A DNA stretch of 64,000 bases, taken from assembly GCF_014641455.1 (NCBI RefSeq), contig NZ_BMHT01000002.1, positions 766,605 to 830,604 on the forward strand. Direction: 5' to 3'. The stretch is from Hymenobacter cavernae. Its GTDB lineage: Bacteria; Bacteroidota; Bacteroidia; Cytophagales; Hymenobacteraceae. A program made the position numbers and the translations under genes. The notes under the pieces are model-generated. The model saw only the letters and a program-made list of their open reading frames with translations. It was not told the origin of the DNA and did no database searches. Shown here piece by piece: positions 34,706-43,800 of this stretch (position 1 is the stretch's first letter; every line of letters begins with the position of its first letter).

Positions 34706-35842
34706 CAATGCTTCATCAACTTTTTTGCTCAAATTATCTACAATTAGAAACAGTGTTTAATGCTATATTTATGGCATAAAAGAATAAATAGATGGATCCA
34801 CTTATAAACGGCATAGAAATTTTTAGACATGTATTAAGTCAATATTCATGGACAGAGACTAATGATATTGTAGAAGCCAAGAGCTTGCTTGATAAACTGA
34901 TAAATGAAACAAGAGGATTAGTTATCATGGACTTTCTTGACGCAGGCAGCTGGGATTCAATAGAAGGTATTGAAATAAAGGATAATTGCTTAGTCATGAA
35001 GTGGCATGATTACAGAGGTAAGATAGAAAACGTGATAGATAAGGAGATGAGGAGCTTTGTCTTTCCTGCTGACTTATACGCTTCTGTGTTGCATTTTAAT
35101 GAACTTCGTATAATTAATACAGAACGTGCTCCTATAATATTATTGAGAGGTTATGCAATGAAAGATAAGGAGATTAAGAAATTGATTTCTAATAACGCGC
35201 AAGAATTTAATTTCTTTGACGATAATACCAATTTCTCAAAAACAGCAGTCGCTAGAACGCAAGATGCTATAGAAGTTTATTACTGTATAAATACACCTAT
35301 CTTTTCATCTGTTATCATTCCTAAACGAATAGGGTTGTCTTCAAGTGATTCTAAAAAGATACTTTACAGGGTAAATCTGATTGACGCAGGACTGAGGTTA
35401 AACAAGGTTAAAATCGCCCTTGAAGATGAAAAATTAACAGATAAGGATGTTATATGTGAAAAATCAAATAGCGTTAGGAGAGTTTTTGAATCAATTTTAA
35501 AGGTTGAATGCTGTTATCGATATAGACAAATCAATGTTAAGAAGGATTATTCTGATTTAATGTTAGGTGATCTAGTAAAAGAAGTCAAGGAATTTAGAGA
35601 GGACTCTATCAAGTCGCTTCTAAACCAAATCGTAGTTCTTGCAAATGAATTATCGCATGATTCTGGAAAGCCGGTAACTAGGGATAAAGGTCTTTCGCTA
35701 GTCGCACTTGCTATAGTATATAATCAATTATTGACTGGAGATATAAATTCTAATCTGAATCCTCATTTCAAGAATATGCTATAATTTGCTGATAGATAAC
35801 AAGCACTCATATAATCTTAGGTAGTTCATATTTCACACAAAA
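34706..35842. other. AT-rich islet interrupting the ABC / two-component cluster
   Basis: From just after the ATPase stop to just before the response regulator, base composition drops sharply: long A/T runs and codons such as AAA, GAT and ATA dominate, whereas neighbours on both sides are GC-rich. The islet contains one 330-residue gene. I found no transposase, direct repeat or tRNA flank. Recent acquisition is the simplest explanation. Confidence 0.7.
34792..35784 (+). CDS. AT-rich orphan gene, unknown function, possible HEPN-like C-terminus
   Basis: 330 residues with no signal peptide or membrane segment. The N-terminal two thirds (about 1-220) are mixed alpha/beta with no motif I recognise. 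The C-terminal 110 residues are helical and contain RRVFESILKVECCYRYR and, 60 residues later, NELSHDSGKP; an Arg-rich helix followed by an (N)xxSH motif resembles the C-terminal helical (HEPN-like) domains of some defence proteins. That resemblance is weak and visual only. Its codon use differs strongly from its neighbours, which supports horizontal transfer. It lies between an ABC ATPase gene and a sigma-54 response regulator. Confidence 0.7.
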   Translation: MDPLINGIEIFRHVLSQYSWTETNDIVEAKSLLDKLINETRGLVIMDFLDAGSWDSIEGIEIKDNCLVMKWHDYRGKIENVIDKEMRSFVFPADLYASVLHFNELRIINTERAPIILLRGYAMKDKEIKKLISNNAQEFNFFDDNTNFSKTAVARTQDAIEVYYCINTPIFSSVIIPKRIGLSSSDSKKILYRVNLIDAGLRLNKVKIALEDEKLTDKDVICEKSNSVRRVFESILKVECCYRYRQINVKKDYSDLMLGDLVKEVKEFREDSIKSLLNQIVVLANELSHDSGKPVTRDKGLSLVALAIVYNQLLTGDINSNLNPHFKNML

Positions 35843-37201
35843 ATGCCCACCGGCACACTCCTCCTCATCGACGACGAAGCCCGCTTGCGCCAGCTGCTAG
35901 CTAGGGTGCTAGAGCTGGAAGGCTACACGGTCGTGCAAGCGCCCGACGCCTACCGCGGCCTCGAACTGCTCCAACAGCACGCCGAGGAGGTGCTGGTTGT
36001 CATCTCCGACGTGAAACTACCCGATGCCAACGGCGTCGATCTGCTGCCCAAGTTTAAGGCCAAAGCCCCCGACGCGGAAGTGGTGCTGCTGACCGCCTTC
36101 GGCACCATCCCCGACGGCGTGCGGGCCATGAAGCAAGGCGCCTTCGACTACCTGACCAAAGGTGACTTCGAGCAGCAGCTCGTGGTGGTGGTGGAGCGGG
36201 CCGCCGAAAAAGCTAGGTTGCGCCGCCGCGTGACCGAGCTGGAAAAGAAAGTCGGCCAGCGCCACAGCTTTTCCTCCATGATCGGCGAATCGGCGGCGCT
36301 ACGTAAGGCCCAGAACCTAGGTGAGCAAGTAGCGCCCACCGACTCGACAGTGCTGCTGGAAGGCCCCACCGGTTCGGGAAAGGAGCTGTTTGCGCAAGCC
36401 ATTCACCAAGCCAGCGAGCGGCGCCTGAAGTCGTTTGTGGCCGTGAACTGTAGCGCCTTCCCGAAGGATCTGCTCGAATCAGAGCTATTTGGCTACAAGA
36501 AAGGCGCGTTCACTGGCGCCCTCACCGACAAGAAAGGCTTGCTGGAAGAAGCCAACGGCGGCACGCTGTTTCTGGACGAAATCGGTGAGCTGGAGTTGAA
36601 CGTGCAGGCGAAGTTTCTCCGGGTGCTAGAGTTGCAACAGTTCACCAAGCTCGGCGACACCAAGCCTAGCTCCGTGAACGTGCGCCTCGTGGCGGCCACC
36701 AACCGCAACCTCAAGCAGGAAGCCGCCGAGGGCCGGTTCCGCCCTGATCTGTATTACCGCCTCTCGGTGTTCACCATCGACGTGCCGCCGCTCAAAGCCA
36801 GGCCATCCGACGTGCCGCTGCTGGCCGCTTTCTTCCTGAACTACTTCGCCGCCAAGCTAGCCAAGCGCCTGCCCGGCTTCGAGCCCGAATGCCTGCGCCT
36901 ACTCCAGCAATACGAGTGGCCCGGCAACGTACGCGAGCTGAAGAACGTGCTCGAACGCGCCGCCATCCTCGCCCTCCCCAATGAACTCCTCACCGCCGAC
37001 CTGCTCCCCGACGAGTTTCACGCCCGCGCCCGCCCCGTCCGCCTCGATGGCGACGACGACAGCCTGCGCGCCGTGGAAGCCCGCCACATCAGCCGCATCA
37101 TGCTCGATCTGCAAGGCAACAAACCGGAAGTCGCCAAAAAGCTAGGTATCGGCCTAACCACGCTCTACCGAAAGTTGCAAGAGTACGGCATTGAGAGCTA
37201 G
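35843..37201 (+). CDS. NtrC-family sigma-54-dependent response regulator
   Basis: 452 residues. Receiver domain at about 5-120 with acidic residues in LLIDDEARL and the phospho-acceptor Asp in VVISDVKLPD; the conserved Lys is followed by Gly (LTKGDFEQQL) where most receivers have Lys-Pro. AAA+ domain at about 145-370 with Walker A GPTGSGKE, the sigma-54 contact loop GAFTGA (in KKGAFTGALTDKKG) and Walker B GGTLFLDEIGEL. The C-terminal Fis-type helix-turn-helix (LDLQGNKPEVAKKLGIGLTTLYRKL) is complete. It should activate sigma-54 promoters, and the histidine kinase downstream is its likely partner. Confidence 0.95.
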   Translation: MPTGTLLLIDDEARLRQLLARVLELEGYTVVQAPDAYRGLELLQQHAEEVLVVISDVKLPDANGVDLLPKFKAKAPDAEVVLLTAFGTIPDGVRAMKQGAFDYLTKGDFEQQLVVVVERAAEKARLRRRVTELEKKVGQRHSFSSMIGESAALRKAQNLGEQVAPTDSTVLLEGPTGSGKELFAQAIHQASERRLKSFVAVNCSAFPKDLLESELFGYKKGAFTGALTDKKGLLEEANGGTLFLDEIGELELNVQAKFLRVLELQQFTKLGDTKPSSVNVRLVAATNRNLKQEAAEGRFRPDLYYRLSVFTIDVPPLKARPSDVPLLAAFFLNYFAAKLAKRLPGFEPECLRLLQQYEWPGNVRELKNVLERAAILALPNELLTADLLPDEFHARARPVRLDGDDDSLRAVEARHISRIMLDLQGNKPEVAKKLGIGLTTLYRKLQEYGIES

Positions 37202-37224
37202 ATAGTAGTTTATTCCACAGAACG

Positions 37225-37382
37225 TCATGCTGAGCCCCGCGAAGCATCTCTACCGCTTCGTTGCTAATACTGAACGATGTAGAGACGCAATATTTTGCGT
37301 CTCCTCGTTGAACGACCGGTCTGGAACGACGGAACACAAACAACGTCAGCAACGAGGAGACGCAAAATATTGCGCCTCTACA
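37225..37382. repeat. Composite repeat: GTCATGCTGAG half-element plus GTAGAGACGCAATATTTTGCGTCTC inverted repeat
   Basis: The first part (37225-37258) is GTCATGCTGAGCCCCGCGAA followed by GCATCTCTACCG, a half of the element at 30671. The second part has TGTAGAGACGCAATATTTTG... at 37278-37310 pairing with the complementary arm at 37350-37382, 33 bases with one mismatch. Each arm is itself palindromic (GAGACGCAATATTTTGCGTCTC). A related copy lies at 40697. Confidence 0.88.
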
Positions 37383-37406
37383 ACCGACTAAGATGAATTG
37401 TCCATC

Positions 37407-39230
37407 ATGTCTTTAAAAACCAAAATCCGGCTGAGCATTCTCACCATGCTAGGGTTGTTGCTGGGGCTAGGTGGCTACGCGTTTTTCACCATTCAGCGGC
37501 TAGAAGGTGGTGCGCGCGCCATGCAGCAGCGCAACTTCTTCTCCGTCGAATACGGGCAACAGATGCTGCTGGCGCTGGAGCAAATGGAGACGCAGCCTAC
37601 CATAACGGCACCCTTGGAGCAATTCCGGCGAGCCCTGACCCGCGAGGCCACCAACATCACCGAGCCCGGCGAGCTAGAACTGGTCGATTCGCTCACCCAA
37701 ACCCTAGCCGACTACCAACGCCTGCTCGATGATCGGGCGCCGCTTGCCCAGCGCTTGTCGATGCTGCACCAGCTCCGCGCAAAAACGCACCGGGTAGTTA
37801 GCCTAAACACCAAGTCTTTTAACGCTGAAACGCAGCGGGCCACTATCTCGGCGGCGCAGGCGCGGCGCTCGGTGCTGGTGTTCCTGGGGCTGAGCGCCTT
37901 GCTCGGGACAACGTTGGTCGTGCGGCTGCCGCGCATCTTGGTGCGGCCGTTGCGCCGCCTCACGGCGCAGGTGGAGGATGTGGCCGGCCCCGGTCCCGCG
38001 ACACGCGTAGCCGTCAGTCAGCACGACGAAGTAGGCAGCATGGCGGAGGCCGTAAACCGCGTGCTGGTGCAGGCACAGGATGACCGCCGCGCCACCCGCG
38101 CCGAGCTGATAACCGAGCGCAACCGCATGGAAAGCATCGTGCAGAGCCTAGACGAAGGCCTGCTGCTAGTGGACCAAAATCGCAATATCCGGCTGGCTAA
38201 CAAGGTTGCTTGCGAGCTGCTGAGCCAATCGGCGGAGCAGCTGGTGGGACACTCGGCGGAAGAAGTGGCGAAAGAAAATGAGCTGCTAGGTCGCGTATTG
38301 GCGCCCCTGGACTTGCCCCCGCAAGCCGACCCAGCGAAGTTGTCGCCGGTATTTACCTTGTTCTACAACGGCGAAGAAGCGTACTACCGCCTCACCGTGC
38401 ACCCCATCGTTTCCTTCAACGAGGCGGTGGAGAAAACCGAGTTTGTAGGGCACATTCTGTCGTTGCGCAACATCTCGGAGTTCAAGAAGCTCGACCAAGT
38501 GAAGTCGAATTTCCTCGCCACCGTGTCGCACGAGCTGAAAACGCCGCTGGCGAGCATCAACCTGAGTCTGATGCTGCTGCAAGACGAGCGCACCGACGTA
38601 GCTGAGCGTCAGCGCATTGCTAGCGGCATCCGCGACGAAACCCAGCGCCTCCTCGGCATGGTTAGTCAGCTCCTCGACGTAGCCCGATTGGATGCCGGCG
38701 CCGGTATCAAGCTCAACGTGCAAACCGTGGCCCTCGCCGACGTAGTGCGCTACGCCACCGAAACGGTACGCCCCCAGCTCGAAGACAAAGAGCTAGGTCT
38801 GGAAATTCAGATTTCGCCTAGCCTACCCACCGTGCACGCCGACCTGGAGAAAACAACGTGGGTCCTGATCAATCTGCTATCCAATGCCATTCGCTATTCG
38901 CCGCACCGCGAAGCACTGGTTATCAAGGCGGTGCAATGGGGCGACATGGTGCGGCTGAGCGTGCAGGACCGCGGGCCGGGCATTTCGAGCCAATATCACA
39001 AACGCATTTTTCAACGCTTCGCCCAAGTGCCAAATCCCGGCGGACAGCGCGGCGGCTCGGGCCTAGGTCTGAGTCTGTCGCGTGAGTTCATCACGGCGCA
39101 AGGCGGCCAGCTGTGGGTGGAAAGTGCCCCCGAGCGTGGGAGTATGTTCTTGTTCACGCTACCCTTGGCCGTGCAGGAAACCTTGGCTGAAGTCGTTGAT
39201 CAAAGCGAGTTAGAGCAAAGCGCAGAATGA
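37407..39230 (+). CDS. Membrane sensor histidine kinase with HAMP and PAS domains
   Basis: 607 residues from the ATG at 37407 (a TTG three codons earlier is possible). Two membrane segments (about 9-27 and 155-176) frame a periplasmic helical sensor of about 125 residues. A HAMP linker follows (LVRPLRRLTAQVEDVA), then a PAS domain at about 240-360 (SLDEGLLLVDQNRNIRLAN). The H-box is near residue 380 (VSHELKTPLA), and the ATPase has the N-box NLLSNAIRYSP, G1 DRGPGIS and G2 GSGLGLSLSREF. All catalytic motifs are intact. It follows the NtrC-type regulator, giving a complete two-component pair. Confidence 0.94.
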   Translation: MSLKTKIRLSILTMLGLLLGLGGYAFFTIQRLEGGARAMQQRNFFSVEYGQQMLLALEQMETQPTITAPLEQFRRALTREATNITEPGELELVDSLTQTLADYQRLLDDRAPLAQRLSMLHQLRAKTHRVVSLNTKSFNAETQRATISAAQARRSVLVFLGLSALLGTTLVVRLPRILVRPLRRLTAQVEDVAGPGPATRVAVSQHDEVGSMAEAVNRVLVQAQDDRRATRAELITERNRMESIVQSLDEGLLLVDQNRNIRLANKVACELLSQSAEQLVGHSAEEVAKENELLGRVLAPLDLPPQADPAKLSPVFTLFYNGEEAYYRLTVHPIVSFNEAVEKTEFVGHILSLRNISEFKKLDQVKSNFLATVSHELKTPLASINLSLMLLQDERTDVAERQRIASGIRDETQRLLGMVSQLLDVARLDAGAGIKLNVQTVALADVVRYATETVRPQLEDKELGLEIQISPSLPTVHADLEKTTWVLINLLSNAIRYSPHREALVIKAVQWGDMVRLSVQDRGPGISSQYHKRIFQRFAQVPNPGGQRGGSGLGLSLSREFITAQGGQLWVESAPERGSMFLFTLPLAVQETLAEVVDQSELEQSAE

Positions 39231-39727
39231 TACTGCCTGATGAATCCTAGGTTTAGGGAATGGACCACTTCGCCAGATGTCGGCCATGCTGCTCTACCGC
39301 TCAGCCGGATTTATAATCCGGTTGTCGGAAGTTGGGAGATTGGTAATCCCCTCCCGTGAAGCGGGCAGCTAGATTAGAACAACTCCAAACGGCGCGGCTT
39401 CGGCGGATTGCAAATCCGCTGCTCTGAAGACCGGATTGCAAATCCGGCCTGACTTTCACCTGGCCTTGTACGTCGTACCGAATAGCCGGCCGCGCAAAAG
39501 ATGCTTTTCAATCAATACAGGCGCGCTTCGTTATTATGGCGTCGTCATATTCCCGTAGAAGCCTAGAAGAGCTAAGTTTTTGCCGTTTCTTTGTCATAAG
39601 CTCGGGTAGTGGCCGGCGTTAGGAAAGCTAGCCATCAGCCTGAGTTGTACAGCTCATCAACGACAAAACAGCAGCAGCAGACTCAGATGATGTTTGTCTG
39701 CTTAAAAGCTTAGTTATAATACGTAGC
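39231..39727. other. Intergenic region with short CGGATTnnnAATCCG repeats
   Basis: A 497-base gap. Between about 39309 and 39445 it contains several short inverted repeats of one kind: CCGGATTTATAATCCGG, GCGGATTGCAAATCCGC and CCGGATTGCAAATCCGG. I found no credible gene on either strand. The right part (39540-39727) is richer in A and T and probably carries the promoter of the nucleotidyltransferase gene. Confidence 0.5.
39309..39445. repeat. Cluster of short palindromes CGGATTnnnAATCCG
   Basis: Three near-identical palindromes: CCGGATTTATAATCCGG at about 39307-39323, GCGGATTGCAAATCCGC at about 39404-39420 and CCGGATTGCAAATCCGG at about 39431-39447. None is followed by a T-run. Confidence 0.7.
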
Positions 39728-40678
39728 ATGAAAGTTAGAAAAGCAGTGATTACCGCAGCGGCCCGTGGCGAGCGGTTGTACCCGGTAGCCGATACCATCC
39801 AGAAGGCCATGCTGCCGGTGATTGACGTGGACGGTTTGCACAAGCCTGTCATTCAGATCATTGCCGAAGAAGCGCTTTCCAGCGGTATTGAGGAAATCTG
39901 CATCATCTGCGCGCCCGGCGACGGTGAGCGGTACCTAGGTGCCTTCGCCTCTCTGCGCGACAACCTGGTGAAGTCGTACAAAGGCACTGACTGGGCGCGG
40001 GAAGAAGCCGAGAAGATCGATAACCTGCTCAGCCGCATTCAGTTCGCGGAGCAGTCGGAGCCGCTGGGCTACGGCCACGCCATCTACTGCGCCCGCGAGT
40101 TTGTGGGCAACGAGCCGTTTCTGCTGCTGCTTGGTGATTACCTCTACGTGTCGGATGTGGCGGGCAAGCGCTGCGCCGCGCAGCTGCTGGAGCTAGCCTC
40201 GCAGGCGGAGTGCTCGGTATCGGCGGTAAACCCCACGATTGAGCACCAGATCGGCCGCTATGGTACGCTCACGGGCAAGCACTTGCCCGGCGAAGTAGGC
40301 GTTTATCAGATTGAAAAAATCATCGAGAAACCCTCGCTGAGCACCGCCGAGCTGGAGTTGCAGACGCCGGGTCTGCGAGCCGGGTACTACCTCTGCTTCT
40401 TCGGCATGCACGTCCTCGCGCCCACGGTGTTCGAGATTCTGCAAAAGCAAATCGAGCAGGGCGGTACCAATATTCTGCTGACGCCCGCTTTGCAGGAGCT
40501 GGCGGCCACCGAAAAGTACCTGGCCCTCGAAGTGAAAGGCAACCGCTACGACCTGAGTCGCCGCCAAGGCCTGCTGAGCGCCCAGGTAGCGCTGGGGCTA
40601 GCTGGCAAAGCCCACGACGAGACGCTGACTACGATGGTGGAGCTGCTAGCCGAGGCAAACAACCGCAAGTCGAAATAG
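39728..40678 (+). CDS. GalU-like UTP-glucose-1-phosphate uridylyltransferase
   Basis: 316 residues. The nucleotide-binding signature at the N-terminus reads VITAAARGERLYPVADTIQKAMLPVID, corresponding to the GxGTR...PK loop of GalU/RmlA enzymes but with AAARGERL in place of the usual AAGxGTR. The uridine and sugar site blocks are present (SEPLGYGHAIYCAREFVGNEPFLLLLGDYLY and EVGVYQIEKIIEKPS). The reaction would be UTP plus a sugar-1-phosphate to UDP-sugar. It stands before the larger kinase/pyrophosphorylase fusion on the same strand. The modified loop suggests a different nucleotide or sugar than in standard GalU. Confidence 0.85.
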   Translation: MKVRKAVITAAARGERLYPVADTIQKAMLPVIDVDGLHKPVIQIIAEEALSSGIEEICIICAPGDGERYLGAFASLRDNLVKSYKGTDWAREEAEKIDNLLSRIQFAEQSEPLGYGHAIYCAREFVGNEPFLLLLGDYLYVSDVAGKRCAAQLLELASQAECSVSAVNPTIEHQIGRYGTLTGKHLPGEVGVYQIEKIIEKPSLSTAELELQTPGLRAGYYLCFFGMHVLAPTVFEILQKQIEQGGTNILLTPALQELAATEKYLALEVKGNRYDLSRRQGLLSAQVALGLAGKAHDETLTTMVELLAEANNRKSK

Positions 40679-40696
40679 GCTGATCCGGTAGAACAA

Positions 40697-40800
40697 TGTA
40701 GAGACGCAATATTTTGCGTCTCCCCGTTGCTGATGTTGTTTCGCTGGATAACCCGGCGCCGGTCGTTCAACGATGAGACGCAAAATATTGCGTCTCTACA
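40697..40800. repeat. Inverted repeat, family TGTAGAGACGCAATATTTTGCGTCTC
   Basis: TGTAGAGACGCAATATTTTG at 40697 pairs with the arm ending CGTCTCTACA at 40800, and GTTCAACGAtGAGACGC flanks the inner side. Closely related to 37278-37382. It fills the gap between the two nucleotidyltransferase genes. Confidence 0.88.
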
Positions 40801-40812
40801 CCCCCGTTACTC

Positions 40813-43800
40813 ATGAATATCTTTATAGAAACCATCGTTTCTACCGATTCTGCCAAGCGGGACCGGTCGTTTTACGATATCAGTAAGCAGCTAACAGTAA
40901 AGGAGTTGCTGGCGAACCTGCGGGAGCTGGACGAGTTCCGCAAGACGACACCTAGCTTGTACGATAAGGTCCGCGCCATTCTTTTCCTGTACGCGGGCTT
41001 CCGGTTTTTCCTGCAAGAGTCGAAGGATGTGCCAGCGGTTGGGCGCATCTCATACGCCGGCTTTGAGGATTTGCTAGGTCGTCGTTTCGAGCACGCTATC
41101 AGTACGTTCCTGCACGAGCTGGATGTGAACGGTCCGAGCGCGACGCTATTCAGCGCCCTGGCCGATAGCTACCACCACCTCTCGTTCCAGATTCTGGCCG
41201 ACCAGGTGCGCAAGAGCGTGCGGTCGAGCAAGGGCAACCAGTGGATGTTCCGGGTGGGGCACCAAGCCGAGCACCCGATTCGCATTCACCCGCGGCTGTT
41301 GGAGCGGCCTGATGGCTCATTGTTCTACCCCGTGTTGCAGGAGCAAACCTCCGTGCGCATGGACCTGACGCACAGCGGCTGGTCGGATATCTTCTTCCTG
41401 GGTATGGACTACCCGGAAGGCGCCCGCGTCATCAACCTCTCGATAGACCTAGGTGTGTTCGGCCGCGACAAAGACATTCGGCCGCCGCTGAATGCCTACG
41501 TGCGCGTCATCCCCGAGCCGGTGCTGCGCGTTACCAGCATCGACCTGAACACGAGCAAGGACATCACGGACCTAGCCGACCTGTTCAACTTCGGCAACGA
41601 CTACCTGAGCCTGGTGAAAGCCGGCATCATCGCCTCCGGTCTGATTCCGCCGTCGTTTGAAGGTACCAATCAATCCTTACCCGAAATTCTGGCGCGCATC
41701 GTGGCGCCGGGTATGGGTATCGAGCTGGTAACCAAGGTGAATGACATTCCGAAAGGCTCGCGCTTTGCGGTTTCGACCAACCTGCTGGGCTCCATTATCA
41801 GCTTGCTGATGCGTGCTTCGGGGCAGACCAAGAACCTGGAAGGTGGCCTCGACGAACCCGAGCGTCGCTTGGTAGCTTCGCGCGCCATCTTAGGTGAATG
41901 GATTGGCGGCTCGGGCGGCGGTTGGCAGGATTCGGGCGGCGTGTGGCCGGGTATCAAGGCCATTCAGGGCACTTTCGCGCAGCCCGGCGACCCGGAGTTT
42001 GATATCAGCCGGGGTACGCTGCTGCCGCGCCACCGCGTGTTGCAGGGCGAGGAAGTGCATCCGGAAATGGAGGAGCGCATCATGAACTCGCTGGTGCTCA
42101 TGCACGGCGGCATGGCGTCCAACGTGGGCCCGATCCTGGAGATGGTGACGGAAAAGTACCTGCTCCGCGGCACCCGCGAAACCCTGGCCCGCCAGCAGAC
42201 CAACGAGATTTTCGACAACATCCTAGGTGCCATTCGCGAGGGCGATATTCAAAAGCTAGGTGCCAACACGGCCCGCAATTTTGAAGGCCCGATCAAGACC
42301 ATCATTCCGTGGGCGTCGACCTTCTTCACCGAGGAGTTGATTCGCAGGGCGAAGAAGCGCTTCGGTGATGATTACTACGGCTTCCTGATGCTCGGTGGTA
42401 TGTCGGGCGGCGGCATGGGCATGTTCGTGAACCCGGCGCACTACGAAGACTACAAAGTGCGCGTGCTGGAGCTGTTGCGTGAGACGAAGAAGGAACTCTC
42501 TGATTCGCTGCCGTTTGCCGTGGAGCCGGTGGTGTACAACTGGAACATCAACCCGAAAGGCACCTGGAGCACCTTGCACACCGGCATCGACGCGCTGATG
42601 CCGGAGCAGTACTACGCCATTCAGGTGTCGGACTTGGTGAAGAAAGACCCGGCCACGATTTCCTACGTGCGCCGCGCCGAAATCGACTTCTTCACCACGC
42701 ACTGCGAGCAAAACAACCTAGCTTATCCGCTGCTGCGCACTATCGTGAGCAACCTGTTCAAGGTGTCGGACCCGAGCACGCAGGGCAACCGTAGCGCCGA
42801 AAACGAGAAAGCCGACCGCATCAAGAAGGAAAACGGCTTCGACTACGTGCAGCACGAAGACCTGCGGGAAGAGCTGCAAAAAGGCCGCATTGGTTTGTCG
42901 CGCAACCGCCTCTCGGCCGAAACCACGATTGAAGACGTGAAGCCCGGCGATGTGGTGCAATTTGAAGAGTTGCAAGAGGTAACGCAACGTGGCGAAGAAG
43001 CCATTCGGGCCGGAAAAGTAGCCGTGATGAGCCTGGCCGCCGGCGTAGGTAGCCGCTGGACCAAGGGTGCGGGCGTGATTAAGGCCTTGAATCCATTCGT
43101 GGAAATCGATGGCCGGCACCGCAGCTTCCTGGAAATTCACCTGGCCAAGACGCGCAAAGTAGCGGCGCAGTATAATGCTGTGATTCCGCACATTGTGGCC
43201 ACGAGCTACCTCACGCACGCGCCTATTCAGAAGAAGCTAGCTTCGAACCAGAACTACGGCTACACCGGCCCGGTACTGCTGTCGGAAGGCCGCTCGATTG
43301 GGCAGCGCTACGTGCCTATGGAGCGCGACCTGCGTTTCCTGTGGGAGGAAATGCCCCAGGAAACCCTCGACGAGAACAAGCAGAAAGTGCGCGAAGCCGG
43401 CCGCCAAAGCATGATTGCCTGGGCCAAAGGCAAAGGCGAAGGCTCCGACTACGTGGATAACATTGCCGCGCAGCGCTTCTCGCCCCTGGGTCATTGGTAC
43501 GAGGTGTCGAACCTGCTGCGCAACGGCACGCTCGCCCGCCTGCTCCGCGAGCAGCCGCAGGTACAAACCATCATGCTGCACAACATCGACACCCTAGGTG
43601 CCGATGTGCACGCCGCCGCGCTTGGCTACCACCTAGCCTCGGCCAACGTGCTGACCTTCGAAGTAATAGCGCGCCGCATCGAGGACCGCGGCGGCGGGCT
43701 TGCCCGCGTAAACGACCGGGTACGTCTATTGGAAGGCCTGGCCCAGCCCCGCGAAGACGATGAGCTAGCCCTGAGCTACTACAACTCGATGACGACCTGG

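Noticed and set aside
39285..39375. tRNA-like stretch with CCGGATTTATAATCCGG as a possible anticodon arm and GCTCTACCGCTCAG nearby
   Set aside because: Acceptor, D and T arms cannot be paired on either strand. The stem belongs to the CGGATTnnnAATCCG repeats seen again at 39404 and 39431.
39628..39852. Minus-strand frame overlapping the start of the GalU-like gene
   Set aside because: It is opposite the conserved nucleotide-binding N-terminus of a well-supported gene and has no protein-like features.
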